Assembly: GCA_051453625.1 (NCBI GenBank) | Contig: JBOZIK010000001.1 | Coordinates: 185,079,320-185,143,319 of the forward strand | Origin: Welwitschia mirabilis | Taxonomy: Eukaryota > Gnetophyta > Gnetopsida > Welwitschiales | Length of the DNA stretch: 64,000 bases | Direction of reading: 5' to 3' | Shown: piece by piece, positions 1 through 12,260 of the stretch | Layout of the letters: each line of letters starts with the position of its first letter | Numbering within the stretch: position 1 is the stretch's first letter | Translations under genes and position numbers: made by a program | The notes under the pieces: model-generated | Database searches by the model: none | What the model was told of the DNA's origin: nothing | The model's input: the letters and a program-made list of their open reading frames with translations, nothing else

Positions 1-1062
1 TGCTCAAACTTCATTCAAACTCATGTTCTTGGCATGTTATGAAAAATTAGATAAAATACCATTATGATCTAAATGGAATTCCATATTAGAACTTAATTCC
101 ATTCTTATTGACATGTGGAAGTGATGATGAGGATTCATGCTGTGACATAACATTATTGAGTGGGATGATAATGAAGACACATGGCTATGAAAACATTTGG
201 TGGTAGCTACGACACTCTAAAGCTAAGTATTGGCATTATTATAAGCATCTTCACCAAATTAAAAAAAGATGAACTTCCCTACTTTAATTGTTATGATTAT
301 GTAATGGTCCACCTAATTCTATAAGCCAAGAGGTTGTAACCATCCTTCACCCTTATCTCTTTTTATAAAAGGGTCTTAAACCCTTAATTGTATTAACATT
401 TGGCTTGGAGAATTGTAGCACTTTAAAGCATTTAACTATGATGGACTTCTTTGGGGAAGTAAGCTAGTCTTCAAGATTGCATGAGGATTTCTTCTTCTTT
501 CTTCCTTTGCTATAAAGTTATTCTTATTTTGTAATATATAAGTTATTTTTCCTTGATCTTAATTCATAAGTAATATCATATTTGGAATGCCTAGCTAAAT
601 ACTTAAATTATCAATTTTACTTTAGTTGAATGAATTCATTTTATCACTTACTCTAAGTTTTTTAATTTCATCGATATTAAGTACTTTAGAGTCCTTACTT
701 TCTATTATTATTTTAAGGCTAAACTATTAAGTGGATTTATCGTTTATCATATTTTAGATGAGATTATGGCCCATGACTTGGACCAAATGCACTTGATGTT
801 TTGAAGTTTTTTGCAGAAAAGGTAATTTAAATAACATTGGATTAAAGATGTGCTTAAGAATAAATCAATAACACCTTGGAGCTAGTTTGCTTCTCCTTTA
901 TTTAAGTTAAACTTCAACTCTAAAATTCACTTCATCTCTTCTTCTCTTTTTTCTCTTTTCATAACTTGCTTTAAAGTTAAAGTAATGTAAATTTAAACCA
1001 TTACCCCATGTTATTCCTAAGAAAGAATAATATCTAAGTGAAAACTTAGCTTAAATCTTACA
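1..1062 (+). repeat. 5' LTR (3' part) of the Athila-like element
   Basis: Aligns from base 1 with 8476 onward in the 3' LTR over about 1060 bp with scattered differences and few indels. It ends 'TCTTACA', roughly the inverted match of the 'TGTTAAGA' that begins the 3' LTR, as expected of LTR termini. It is followed after a short spacer by the primer binding site. A TATA-like box and downstream transcribed region lie inside. Confidence 0.88.
364..371 (+). promoter_or_regulatory. TATA box of the 5' LTR
   Basis: TATAAAAG followed by GG, conserved at the matching place in the 3' LTR (8840-8847). It is the likely core promoter for genomic RNA of the Athila-like element. Position within the LTR and conservation between copies support it; activity is not implied. 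Confidence 0.6.
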
Positions 1063-1074
1063 CAAAATAGATTT

Positions 1075-1092
1075 TGGCACCATTGCTAGTGA
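1075..1092 (+). other. Primer binding site, tRNA-Asp type, degenerate
   Basis: TGGCACCATTGCTAGTGA differs from the usual Athila primer site (TGGCGCCGTTGCCGGGGA) mostly by G-to-A and C-to-T changes. It lies 12 bp after the inferred LTR end. It is where the 3' end of tRNA-Asp would prime minus-strand DNA synthesis. Confidence 0.75.
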
Positions 1093-2204
1093 TAATGACA
1101 TAATAGTAGCTCATAGAAGCATGACTTTTCTTTTTGCAAGTTTATACATAATTTTAATCTTTTGAATGGTGGGTATTTATACTTTTTTTAGTGATACTTA
1201 GACTGGTCCCTTTTCTTTTATTTTATGTATTTAGTTTTCTTTCCAGTGGTTGTTATTGGTTCTCTAATTTTATTCAAACTAGTTGAGCTTGTTTTAAAAT
1301 TTATTTCAATTATTTTCTAACTTGGTTTCTCTAGGTCTAACATTTATTTGTAAGTTTCTTTAAAGTATAAAAAATTTAAAAACTTTAAAAACTTTTAATT
1401 AAATTTTTATTGTATTGTGTTTTCACTTTTCTTACTATGTTTTTCTTTGTTTTTTTATTTTTGCATTTTCACTATATGCTTAAGACCTTTAAATTCTTTA
1501 AAACTTTTCCATGGTTTTTGATAATGTAAGATGTGATTTTACTCACATTCATCATTTTTGTTTACATTTTCATGATTCAGTTACTTGAAATAATTTGTGT
1601 AAATACTATGAACATCTTTGTAAAAGCCAAACCTATTCTTAGTAACGGGATTGATAACACCACCTTTCCTCATTGGTGTTGCCATCCTTTTGGCCAAAAC
1701 ACTATCAATTTCTAATAGAACCTTCTATGCAACTTGAAAACCTAACTCTCTTATAGGCTTTAAATAATTTCCTCTATATCTTATCTGAAAACCTTATGAT
1801 CTTATTCTTGCATGACCTGGACTTGTGAGAAAACTATAAGACTGATTCACAAAATCATGGATTTTACATATCCCATGAAAGAATGCAAGAAATTAGAAAC
1901 CAAGCTCATGAGGATCCCCTAAGATATTAGACATTAATCTCATAAAATAAACAAAATAATTAATAGACTGACTCATTACCAGAGCAACACCTGAATGACT
2001 TACTCAATGTTCAAAATTCCTTTACTAGACCTTTGTCAAACTAGAAAGTGCTTAATAGGTTAACAATCTACTATTTCATCTAAGAAGTGGTCAAATAGCA
2101 AGCTATCCTCAATGATGCTACTAACAGCCTAGACAAATCCTTCATGATTGCCTTTAGCCACAAAGCCTAGGAACACCCTCTTACACAATATCATTACTCA
2201 TTAA
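1093..2204 (+). other. Athila leader and unreadable gag start
   Basis: A+T-rich stretch between the primer site and the first recognisable gag homology. A short open stretch at 1533-1715 matches nothing I know and is probably chance. The 5' end of gag presumably lies here but stops in all frames prevent calling its start. Confidence 0.5.
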
Positions 2205-3000
2205 CTAGAGGCTAAAATTCAAACCCTCTACTATCCAACTTTTGCCTCATTTTCATGGCCTTGAATTGAAGGTTTGTATCTTTACCTTAAGGAATTTAAA
2301 TATGTTCTATCAAATGTCCTTTAGTACCCTAACACTCATCATGCACTTAGGTTTATCTTATTCCCCTTTAAAGAGAAGGTAAAATATTGGTCATACATCC
2401 TAAAATTCTTCTCTATTATAAATTGTATGGACTTAAGAGTAAAGCCTTCATCTCTAAATTCTTTCTTAATCACAAGATAAATGCCCTTGAGAAGGAAATC
2501 ATGAATTTCCAATAAAAGGATCATAAAAATTTCTCCTAAGTCTTAGAAATATTTCAAAATCTATTATTCAAATTTTCCCAACATGGTTTTAAATTAGTAC
2601 AAAGATAAGTTTTTTTCTATAATGATTTGTTCATGAATAATTGCAAACTAGTTGAGATGATAAGTGAGGTAATTTCCTTAGCATGTCCTAGATGAGTTTT
2701 GGGAGTACTTAGAAAGCATAGATAAGAGCTTAGAAAAGTGAAATAAACCTATCAAACCTTTAAGATCACATCATTCAATTATGTTAATGAGTGCTTATAA
2801 GAATCCAAAAAAATTTGAGTTGAATAACAAAATAGATGAACTAGCAAGAAAGTTAGAATTATTAACCAACTCATCTTCAATCTCATTTATGGTCACTAAA
2901 TCTAAATTTTTAATTTGTCATTTTGATACTTATGAAATCTCTAAATGTCCATCTATCCCTTTATTCTAAAACATAGTTAATAAATAAGTGAATGTCATGG
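2205..3000 (+). pseudogene. gag: Athila gag remnant (capsid region)
   Basis: Gag would form the virus-like particle. Broken reading frames show the plant gypsy gag signature: 'FEIKPSTIQLL' near 2215, 'RLILFPFKEK' near 2350, then 'KNLLFKCPHHGF'-like wording near 2550-2590. An open stretch at 2781-2969 contains 'NNKIDELARKLELLT', typical of the Athila gag C-terminal part, followed by 'CHFDTYEISKCP', a degenerate zinc-knuckle-like segment. Frameshifts and stops occur throughout, so no full start or end can be given. Assignment rests on motif wording recalled from this family. Confidence 0.78.
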
Positions 3001-3774
3001 AACATTAATGGCAAAACTCCAAAACCAGTCATACTTGAATAATTATAATCATAGCTAAAGAAATCATCTAAATTTCTCTCATAAGTAAAATAATATCTAA
3101 TAATAAAATTTCTAGTCTAAAAATTCATTTCCCTTATTTTTAATTCTTATCCATCATGATCAAATTATCAAACAACTTCACTAACTCATTGGAGAAAACC
3201 CTAAAAGTTCATGGAAGTACAAATTTAAATAAACTAAAGACTTGAACAAAGAAAAAAATAATCCCAATAAACCATCACCCACATTATTTCATCAATAAAT
3301 CAAAGAGAAATAGGAAAACTTCCCATGAGTGCCCAACCAAATCCAAAGGGATTTAAGTCTACATAAGGGATAGAACACTTAGGAGAAACTAGCAGGAAAG
3401 AGTTAGAAAATCCACCCATATAAGATGAGCCTAATAAGAAATTAAACCCCATAGAAAATAAGAAAAAGGATAAGAGTAAAAGTCTATTGCATATTTACAA
3501 AGATTCCTTACCTTTTACCAAATAGCTTAGGATGGAGAACATGATGAAAAGACAATTAAAGGTTGTAGAAATATTCACAAACATTATGATAAACATCCCC
3601 TTTTAAAAACCATTAAATAGGTACCCTCCTATGCTAAATTCCTTAAGGACTTATGCATTATAAAAGGGTGAATGAACATTAAGTATAAAACCTTTTTAGC
3701 TCAATAAACAAGTGTAATTCTTAACCAATTCCTACCAAAGTACAAAGATCTTATGTATCGCATAATTGATATTA
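3001..3774 (+). other. Linker between gag and protease, no readable domain
   Basis: Lysine- and asparagine-rich in the + frames with many stops. Position implies the gag C-terminus and gag-protease linker. I recognise no motif with certainty. Confidence 0.45.
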
Positions 3775-4308
3775 CTAGAGGTTACAAACAACTCAACTAA
3801 GCCTTATTGGATATAGGCCCTAGTGTAAACTTGCTTTCCTATAAAACCTATAAGGAGTTAGTCTTAGAAGGACTTAAGAACATAAAACTTTAACTTTACT
3901 TAATAAACAACTTTATTAAACACCATTAGAAGGCATTGAGGATATCATAGTTAGAGTTGATAGTTACTACTTCTACTAGATTTTATGGTTTTGGACATGG
4001 AGAATTTATCAAACCAAATAGTACCTACCATTTTAGGAAGACCACTTTTAGCAACCTCACATGCCTTAATCAATTACAGTAATGAATTAATAAAGATTTT
4101 CTTTGATAACATGATCATCAAGCTAAACATCTTTGATGCCATAAGGTTGCCATTAAATGATGAAGAGTATGTGAATAAGATAGAAGCACCTTTTGAAAAT
4201 TATGAATTTGCTTCTCAGTCTCCCAAAAATGATGACTTAGAAGAGGAATTGAGCCCAATTTCCCAAAACAAAACCAACCTAGAACTTAAACCCTTGTCAA
4301 ATATCTAA
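3775..4308 (+). pseudogene. pro: Athila aspartic protease remnant
   Basis: Retropepsin that would cut the gag-pol polyprotein. The active-site region reads 'LLDIGPSVNLLSY' at about 3803-3840, where the family has D-[LI]-G-A-S; the Asp and Gly remain while Ala is Pro. The C-terminal half is open at 3985-4308 (107 residues from an internal Met) and carries 'ILGRPLLATSHALIN' followed by an acidic tail. Stops lie between the two halves. RT homology follows about 260 bp downstream in the same strand. Confidence 0.83.
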
Positions 4309-4499
4309 AATACACTTTCTTATGGAATAATTCTACTCTCATATTAAGAAACATAATTACATAAACTCTAAGGAAGGATAAATAGATAATAAGATGAACT
4401 CTTTTAGATATTAGAAGTATTAGCCCTAGTATTTGCATAAGCCATATCTATTTGGAGAAAAATGCTAAATCATCCATTAAAGCATAATAAAGGATAAAC

Positions 4500-5200
4500 C
4501 CAACTTTGAGGGAGGTAGTAAAAAATAAGGTAATCAAGATTCTCGATAATGAGGTTATCTAACCTATTTTAGATAGAAAGTGGATAAGTGTAACTTAGAT
4601 TATAGTGAAAAAATTAGGAGTTACCCTTCTCCCTAATGAGCATAATGATCTTGTCCCTATTAGACCTCCTGTAAAATGTAGGATGTGCATTGATTACAAG
4701 GAATTAAATGTTGTGCCTAGAAAGTATTATTTTCCTCTTTCTTTCTTAGATAAAATTTTAGAACAACTTGTATGACATCAATTTTATTGTTTTTTATATG
4801 GATGCTCATGTTATAATCAGATTGAAGTTTCTCTTAAGGATCAAGACCAAACCACATTCACTTTTCTATATGAAATATTTGCTTACAAATGAATTTCCTT
4901 TGGCCTATGTAATGAACCTATCACTTTCCAATGTTGTATGATTGGAATATTCTTTGACTTATTATATTTAGATGTCAAAATATTCATGGATAAGTTCTTG
5001 GTCTATGGAACCTCATTTATCCACTCTTGGAACAACTTAGAATATGTCTTTAAGAGATGTATTAAAAAATGCCTTGTACTCACGTAGGAAAAATGCTATT
5101 TTATGGTTAATTAAGGCATAGTTTTAGGACATCTCATCTCTATGGAATTAAGTCAATTCTGTCTAGCTAAGTCTCCTTAATCACATACTTGTCAACCCCT
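4500..5200 (+). pseudogene. pol: Athila reverse transcriptase remnant
   Basis: RT would copy the element RNA into DNA. Readable blocks are 'RPPVKCRMCIDYKELN' near 4665-4710 (canonical R-x-C-I-D-Y-[RK]-x-L-N), 'YYFPLSFLDKILEQL' just after, 'YNQIEVSLKDQDQTTFT' near 4815-4860, 'FGLCNEPITFQ' near 4900 and the catalytic block 'FMDK' at 4983-4994, where F-[MV]-D-D is expected; the second Asp is Lys. Several in-frame stops are present. Not functional. Confidence 0.88.
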
Positions 5201-5799
5201 CACAAGCAAAAATATATTAGATCATTCTTAGGTTATGGTTATTACAGAAGATTCATCAAGTATTTTATGAAATTTCTAAGCCTTTGTATGGTCTTTTAAG
5301 TAGGAATGCCTCTTTTGATTAGACTCTAGAGTCTTAAAACACATTTGAAAACTCAAAGAAAAACTAGATTTCACATCCATTACCCAATCATCCAATTAGA
5401 AACTACCTTAAGCTTATGTGTGATGTAAGAAATTTCATAGTTAGAGTTGTATTAGGACAAAGAATCAATAAAAAGCCAATTGTGATTTATTATGGTAGTA
5501 AAACTTTAAATGAAATCAAATTAATTATACCATTATATTTAAAGAGATTCTAGTCATTATCGTTATCCTTGAGAAGGTTAGGCAACATATTTTAGGATAT
5601 AAGGTAATTATTTGCAAAGATCACTTAGCCCTTAGATATCTTTTTATCGAAAAGGATTCAAAAACATAACTAACTAGATAGATCATCCTCCTTTAAGAAT
5701 TTGATTTATATATTAAGGACAAGGAGAGATCTAACAGATCATCTTTCATACATATTCCTAAATAATGTACAAACATCTTTATGCATTGATGATACTTTT
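5201..5799 (+). pseudogene. pol: Athila RNase H remnant
   Basis: RNase H would remove RNA from the RNA:DNA hybrid. Readable blocks include 'LMCDVRNFIVRVVLGQR' in two overlapping pieces near 5413-5465, 'KPIVIYYGSKTLNE' near 5472-5515, and the end of the domain 'DLTDHLSYIF' in the open stretch from 5701. The family has D-A-S at the first block. It continues directly from RT and runs into integrase. Multiple stops. Confidence 0.85.
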
Positions 5800-6910
5800 C
5801 TAGATGAACATCTCTTTTTAGTCAAAGAAGCACATTGGTTTGTGAATATTGCCAATTACTTAATCTCCAAAATCATTCCTACCCTCTAGACCATTAATGA
5901 TAAAAAGAGGTTTCTAAGTTAAGTCAAATAGTTTTTCTAGATTAGCCCATACCTTTTTAAATACTATCTAGACAAAGTTAGAGGCTTCTAAGTTAAGACA
6001 ATGTATCCTTCAAACTAATATTCATGACATACTTAAAGATGATCATTATGGGGATTACTACTTAGCTTAAAAAACTGTAATAAGAAAAATCCTATAATCT
6101 AGCTTTTACTAGAGATCTATTTTTAAAGAGTTCTATTGTTTTTGCAAATCCTATATAACTAAATGGGTTGAGGCATGTGCTTGTCATACAAATGATGCTA
6201 AAATAATGATTAAATTCTATAAATAAAATTTCTTAACTTGTTTTAGTTTTCCATGTATTTTAATTAGTAATGAAGGAATGCACTTTTGCAATAAAATATT
6301 CAACAACCTTCTTCCTAAATAAGGTTTACACATAAAGTCATAGCAGCTTACCACATTAAAAAAAAGCAGCTAAGTTGAGGTTATGAATAGAAAACTTAAG
6401 AAAGTCCTTCAAAAATCAACACACAAAAATTGGTCCTTCAAACTCAATGATGTCTTATGAGCATACCAAACTCCTTACAAAACACCCTTATGGATGTCAC
6501 CTTTTTAATTATTCTATGGTAAAGCATGTTATTTACCTATAAAACTTGAGCATAGGGTTTACTGGGCAATCAAGAATATGAACTTAAACTTAGAGTTATA
6601 AGGAAAAATAGAGTCATACAAATAAAAACTAAATGAGATTAGGAATAATGCATATGAAAACATGAGAATAAATAAGGATAGGATGAAGAAGTTTCACAAT
6701 TAACATATCCTTAGGAAGCCTTTCTAGGAGGAAGAACTAGTCTTGCTATATAACTCATACTTACATATTTTTTAAGGTAAAATAGTAGCTAAATGAAAAG
6801 GATTCTTCTTGATAAAAAAAGGTTTTACAACATGGAGTATTTCTCCTTGAAAATCCTAAAAACCATCAACCCTTCAAAATCAATTGATACCACTTAAAAT
6901 ACTATCATCT
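5800..6910 (+). pseudogene. pol: Athila integrase remnant with internal deletion
   Basis: Integrase would join element DNA to the host chromosome. The zinc-binding N-terminal region is seen as weak pieces at about 5940-6120. The frame then runs 'FYCFCKSYITKWVEACA' at about 6130-6185, which joins the end of the zinc-finger region straight to the segment after the first catalytic Asp, so about 50 residues including that Asp are missing. The second Asp block reads 'ISNEGMHFCNK' (Asp to Asn). 'YQTPYKTPLWMSP' and 'YGKACYLPIKLEH' near 6455-6550 mark the C-terminal core. Stops are frequent. Confidence 0.87.
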
Positions 6911-8230
6911 ACCTACTCCAATGACTTATGAATCTATGAGTCTTATTAATCTAGATTAATGGCCTTAAATAAAATTCATTAATAAATGATCTCATTTTCA
7001 CCCAAGTAATATTTGAAACTAATTACATTTATGGGTGTTTTAAAAAGGTATTATGCTTATTTCAAATGTATTAGATAAAGGTGATTTTACTTAAGGTCTC
7101 TAATTTCATGAAAACTTAGTTGAAAAGATGGAATTTACCTTTATTAATGTTTCTGAGGTCTAAATCATTTGATAGGAATAAGATCTGTTTTGATTAGGCT
7201 AATGAGACAATGACCCTTTTAAATGTGCATAAAAAATTATTATGAAAAGATGAACAAAAGAATTGTAACATATATCTTCTTCAAATGCATATCACATTAA
7301 TCAGTTAACTAGGTTTAGTTAATTACATTGAGGCTATGAACACTTACTAGAAATATAGATCTAATGATCTAATTCTGACATGTTCAATTTCATTGAGGCT
7401 ATAAATGCTAACTAGCAATGCAACACTAATCTTTTCATAATACAACATGCTTAAGTTTTTTCACAAAAAATGTTGTAACAATGGATGCTCAATGTGATTC
7501 AAAGGCTTAAGCTAAGATAAACACATTGGTAGAAATAAAAAATAAATAAATGACAAATGTGGGAATCAGAGGCCTTCTCCAACTTTTTATCTTTTAACTT
7601 TCATACTTGTAATCCATTGATAAATTTTTAAATTTGCATAAGTTATTTGATTAAGACTACACTTACTTAATTATGAGATCCACTAAAAAAAATAAAAATA
7701 TAATAAAGGCCATTAACTTAGGATAGTTATTTTATTATTCATTGGTTTTTGGGTTTACTTCATCAATGCATTTTTCATCTCACATTCATTCCACATCACT
7801 TCAATACATTACACTTCATACTATTTTCATGAGAAATAACTCCTAAGGCATTAACTATTTTTACAAATAGATTTTCTATTTAGCATTATGTTTTATTGTA
7901 AATAAATTTCCTTTTTCCTTAGCTTAATTACATCATTTTTCATAGTTTTCAATGAAAGAAATCTTTGTAATCTTTCTATATTGATATTCTTAAATAACTT
8001 AAACATTTTCAACATAAACTTTGAAGATAAAGTTGAGTTTTGATTACAAGGTATGGTATCTTATTTTAATGACAAAATGTTTCATTTTAATGCCTTAAAA
8101 TTAGTCATAAAATTTTCAAAGTTACATCTTTCTCATGCTTAAGCACATTTGACTTTGATAATTTTTCCATGTTTAAACATTTTGTTTTCATCTTTTTGCT
8201 AAGGTGCTAGCAAAAGACTAGTTGAAGGTG
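6911..8230 (+). other. Athila 3' untranslated region
   Basis: From the end of integrase to the 3' LTR. No open frame above background and no env-like domain is seen. A short sequence with 'CATTGAGGCTAT' occurs twice about 65 bp apart (7327 and 7391). The last bases before the LTR, 'GTTGAAGGTG' at 8221-8230, are the likely decayed polypurine tract. Confidence 0.55.
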
Positions 8231-9540
8231 TGTTAAGATATAAAAATTAACATTACAATTAAATTAAATAACTAATTAACCTTAATTAAAGACATTAATA
8301 TCATTGATTTTATCATAAAAACATGTCTTCTATCGGTTTTCACATTAATTATGAACTTAACCTTCTCATAACATTTTTAAGTGTATTATGATCAATTAGA
8401 GGACACACCTTTCATCATCAATCTTCTTGAAACATCAATGTTACTCTCCATGATCACTAGAATTGATAGCTTAGGTGCTCAAACTTCCTTCAAACTCATG
8501 TTTCTAGCATGTTATAAAAAATTAGACAGAATGTAGTTACAGGGTGAATTAAATTCCACATCAGAAATCAATTACATTCTTATCAACACACGGTGGTAAT
8601 GAGGAGGATTTGTGGAGTAACATGGTATTACTGAGGATGATAATAATGGAGACACATGGCTATGACAGTGTTTGGTAGTAGCTACTACACTGTGAAACTA
8701 AGTTTTGGTGTCGTCATAAGAAGTTTCCTCAAATGAAAAGGAGGACAAATTCCCTTACTTTAATTATCATGATTATGCAACTATTCACATAATTCTATAA
8801 GTCAAGATCTTATAACCATCCCTTATTCTCATCTCTTCCTATAAAAGGGCCTCAAACCATTCATTACATTAATCTTTTGCTTGGAGAATTGTAGCATTTT
8901 GAAGCAATAATGTGTAATGGATTTCTAGATAACTTTTTAGGAAAGTGAGCTAGTCTTTAAAATTTCTTGAAGAGTTTTTATTTGTTTTCCTTTTCTATAA
9001 AGTTATTCTTATTTTGTAATATAAAAGTTATTTTTCTTTGATCTTGATTCATGAGTAATATCATGACTGAGATTCTTAGATAACTACTTAAATTACTAAG
9101 TTTACTTTAGTTGAGTGAATTCATTTTATTGCTTGGTATAAGTCTTTTAATTTCATAGATCTTAAGTACTTTAGAGTTATTATTTTTTATTATTATTTTA
9201 AAGCTAAAGTATTAAAGGAATTAATCATTTATTATATGGTGGATGAGACTATGTCCTATGACTTAAGATAAATGCACTTAATGCTTTAAAGTATTTTATA
9301 GAAAAGGTAATTAAATAACATTAGATTGAAGGAGTGCTTAAGGATGAATCAATACTACATTAGAGCTATTTCCTTCTCTTCAAGACAAATTTTAACTCTA
9401 AAATTTACTTCATCTCTTATTATCTTTTCTTTCTCTTTGTAACTTGATTTAAAGTTAAAGTAGTGTAAATCTAAACCAATACCCCATGTTATCCCTGAGG
9501 AAGAATGATAGCTAAGTGAAAACTTAGCTTAAATTTGATT
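8231..9540 (+). repeat. 3' LTR of the Athila-like element
   Basis: Starts TGTTAAGATA right after a purine-rich run and matches 1-1062 from 8476 to about 9540, so the full LTR is about 1.31 kb. The terminal 'TCTTACA' of the 5' copy is blurred here. TATA box at 8840-8847. A target-site duplication cannot be tested because the 5' end lies outside the window. Confidence 0.86.
8840..8847 (+). promoter_or_regulatory. TATA box of the 3' LTR
   Basis: TATAAAAG followed by GG, at the position matching 364-371 in the 5' LTR. Conserved against a background of scattered substitutions. Confidence 0.55.
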
Positions 9541-10186
9541 CGTTGTACTACACCAAACATTATCCAATCCTTATCTGGAGGTAAGATTAATTGAATCCTA
9601 ATGTATTTTTTATTGAATTCTAAAATTAAACTATTTCATTACGTTTGACTAAGTTATAAGAATTTCATTCCATATAAACTTGTCTAGTTAAAGTGGTTTG
9701 ATCAACATATTGATTTGATATATATAAGTGTGGATCTTATGCTAATTTATGCATTTCTCTTATTACTATAAAAAATGAAACTTCCTTTGCCTATGTTTTA
9801 TATTATAATAAAATGACATAGTGTATGCTAATGAGATGATGCTTTTATTATTATAAAAAGCTATAATTTTTTTTCTTATACAATATAATTCCTTTTATGC
9901 AATTGCTCCATTATATATATCCTTTTTCAAGTATTTAAATTAATAATATAATATTCTTAAATGGTTGAAAAAGTTAATACTAATTAAAGCTTATAATTTT
10001 AAGAAATTAGATCTTTGATGACTATTAAAAGCCTACTCATGTATGGAATTTTTCCTAAATAATTCTTATATAAAATAGAGTTATAATTACCTATTAATAT
10101 GCTTAATGTCATGTCAAATGTTTGTTTACATTAAATTAATATAAACACTAAATTAAGATAAAATAGATGTGTTTTTCTTATTCTTA
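9541..10186. other. No assignable feature; possibly the 3' part of the - strand copia
   Basis: A+T-rich with no long open frame. Downstream (on -) of the copia RT fragment at 10187-10489, so RNase H and a 3' LTR would be expected here, but I can read only a very weak resemblance near 10085-10125. Confidence 0.35.
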
Positions 10187-10489
10187 TTAATTTATGAAAT
10201 GTATTAATAAAAAAACTTTTAAATAAATTTCAATGGGAGTTAAAATAGGTTTTTCTCTTTGTGTTTTAAATGTATTAAGAAAATTTTTAATGTGTTGTTC
10301 TCCTTGTTGCTTTAATCTCTCAAAATATATGTTAATGGTTTTCTTTGTTACATTAAGATCCTTCATATTAAATTTCACTCTTAACAACTCCTTTAACTTA
10401 TTTATTTTTACCTTTTTCATATGTAATGTTATTCTACATCTTCTATTATAAACATATGGGTTTGTCATGTTCATTTTGTATGAAATCCC
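10187..10489 (-). pseudogene. pol: Copia reverse transcriptase, catalytic and C-terminal piece
   Basis: An open stretch of 95 codons on - (10187-10474) reads 'PYVYNRRCRI' at the catalytic block, where Y-V-D-D is expected, then 'INKLKELLRVKFNMKDLNVTK' in two adjoining pieces, matching the copia E-[FL]-x-M-K-D-L-G-x-x-K block, and 'NFLNTFKTQREKPILTP', matching the R-F-x-M-x-x-x-x-P-x-x-T-P block. Both catalytic Asp residues at 10445-10456 are lost, so the enzyme is dead. It is one of the longer open frames of the element only by chance. Confidence 0.82.
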
Positions 10490-11859
10490 TTATATAAAGG
10501 AATTAATCCTCTTATATCACTTATTAAGCCTTACTTAATCCTCTATAATGCACTCTTTAAACTAAAAATAATATGTTTCTTTTCTTGAACATCAACTCTT
10601 TCTAGTTTTTTGATGCAAATATAATATTTTAAAACTTAGTTGAAGAATGTTTATCATGCTTTCATTCATTCTAGCTCAATAATGTTTACATTATTTAATA
10701 CTAAGATAATTATTATTTTAGTTAGATTTGCCACATTTCTACTCCTTGAGACTTGTTATATTTTGTATTATTTAAATCTACACCCTAGCAATCAAATCAT
10801 AGATAGCATTCTTACATTTATAAAAGTGGGACCATCTATTGTAGTATAGGAAATCCTCATGTTTTTCTCTCATCAAGGATTACAATGGAGTTTTAAATCT
10901 TGTAAATGTTTAATAAAATGATATTATTAAGGAATGATTAAGCTGACTTGGAAAGCATATTAAGAAACTTAATATTGAAAAAGTTCTTCTCTTAGGCAAT
11001 ACGAATAATTATTCTCAAACAAACTACTAGTAACCGTAAGCTAATCTTAAGATATCTAGATAAGAACTTAATTATTCATTGAAGGTTTTAATGTTATCAA
11101 TGCAACTGATTTATAATGATTTATCTTATAATAAAATGTAAGACACATTAAGATAATATGAAATATGTTATAAACACAAATACATCAATGATATATGTCA
11201 ATACACATTAAAGGAAACATCTCTAAATAACAAATACAAAGGAACATTTATAATTAACTATTTTCTAACTTGTAATCATAATTATATTACTAATAGAATA
11301 AAAATACAAATTCAGTCATAGATTAAAGTACCTTTACTAATGATGTAAATATTAACATTGGTAATTTATTATAAAATTAAAGTCTTAAGATTAATAAGGT
11401 AGATGCCTTCTTCAATGATAATTTTCTTATGTTTAGGGACATATAAAAGAGGCTTAGAACCTTATGATAAGATGACCACTTATTCAAACCATGGGAAATA
11501 TAGATATGAAAGAATAGATTTTAGATCAGAAAACAATTATGATGTGAAACATTAATTGGATACTTTAATCATAAGATAGGCTTTTTCTTACGTAGCTTAA
11601 GGTTGAATTATTTTTTACATATGTGCATACTTGGTATGTTAAGATAAATAACAACTACTTATTAATGAATTTCCTTAGGCATTAGGTTTAACCACATTAA
11701 TCCTTAGTTTTTTTAAGGCATCTTTTAATTGCTTGATTATTAAATTGACTTTTTCTTTATCTTATAAGTCTAATGTATTATTTGATTTGTAAATTTTTTT
11801 TGGAATCTATTTTTTTAATAGAATGTTATGACATCATATATTTGGATAATGACACTGGT
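10490..11859. other. Unidentified stretch inside the copia RT
   Basis: The gap between the N-terminal RT block and the Y-V-x-x block is roughly 1.4 kb where the family needs about 0.3 kb, so about 1.1 kb looks inserted. I see no LTR, inverted repeat or domain. The + open stretch at 10640-10849 is unremarkable. Confidence 0.4.
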
Positions 11860-12260
11860 CCTTTTAAATAGAATGGTAAGTCCAAAAGTTAGGTAACTCA
11901 AGATGATCTATAATGCAAATTTTAAGCATCAATTATTTTTAACAACATTTTAAAAATTATAAGGACTAAACTTGAATAATGATAATTCAATAATAGTCAT
12001 GGTACCTATAGCCTTACAATGTGCTATATATTAAAGTTTATGGAGTCAAATATGTACAAATACAAATGTAAATAGAGATGTTTAAAGACATTAAAAAATT
12101 AATTCCCTTCTTTTAAAGGAATTCTTTTACAATCAAATATGTTTAATATATTTGAATTATCTTTTATGCATCCTACTTCATCTTGAACATCCATTTACAT
12201 TTAGTGGATTTATTATTTTTTGGATGATATACCAATTTCCTATTTTTTTAAAAAAAATTT
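11860..12260 (-). pseudogene. pol: Copia reverse transcriptase, N-terminal piece
   Basis: On -, 'STKCKWMFK' near 12180-12205 matches the copia RT entry motif (G-x-[KR]-W-[VI]-[FY]-[KR]), followed by a broken 'VKEFLxKKGINF' near 12090-12125 where the family has A-R-L-V-A-K-G-[FY]-x-Q-x-x-G-[IV]-D-[FY]. Stops and frameshifts make the rest unreadable. Confidence 0.6.

Larger units (their letters stand above)
1..9540 (+). mobile_element. Athila-like Ty3/gypsy LTR retrotransposon, 5' end cut by window
   Basis: Bases 1-1062 and 8476-9540 are clearly the same sequence, and the internal region holds, in order, a tRNA-Asp-like primer site, gag, aspartic protease, reverse transcriptase, RNase H and integrase remnants, all on +. 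This order (integrase after RT/RNase H) is that of Ty3/gypsy elements. The primer site, the protease wording around 'ILGRP' and the integrase wording around 'YGKAC' fit the plant Athila group. The coding parts are interrupted by many stops, so the element is dead. The first 245 bp or so of the 5' LTR lie outside the window. Family is inferred from remembered motifs, not from a search. Confidence 0.88.

Noticed and set aside
4500-5200. Integrated pararetrovirus (RT similarity)
   Set aside because: LTRs, primer site and integrase are present, so it is an LTR retrotransposon.
7318-7430. Short repeat with CATTGAGGCTAT twice
   Set aside because: Only two short, diverged copies; no larger structure.
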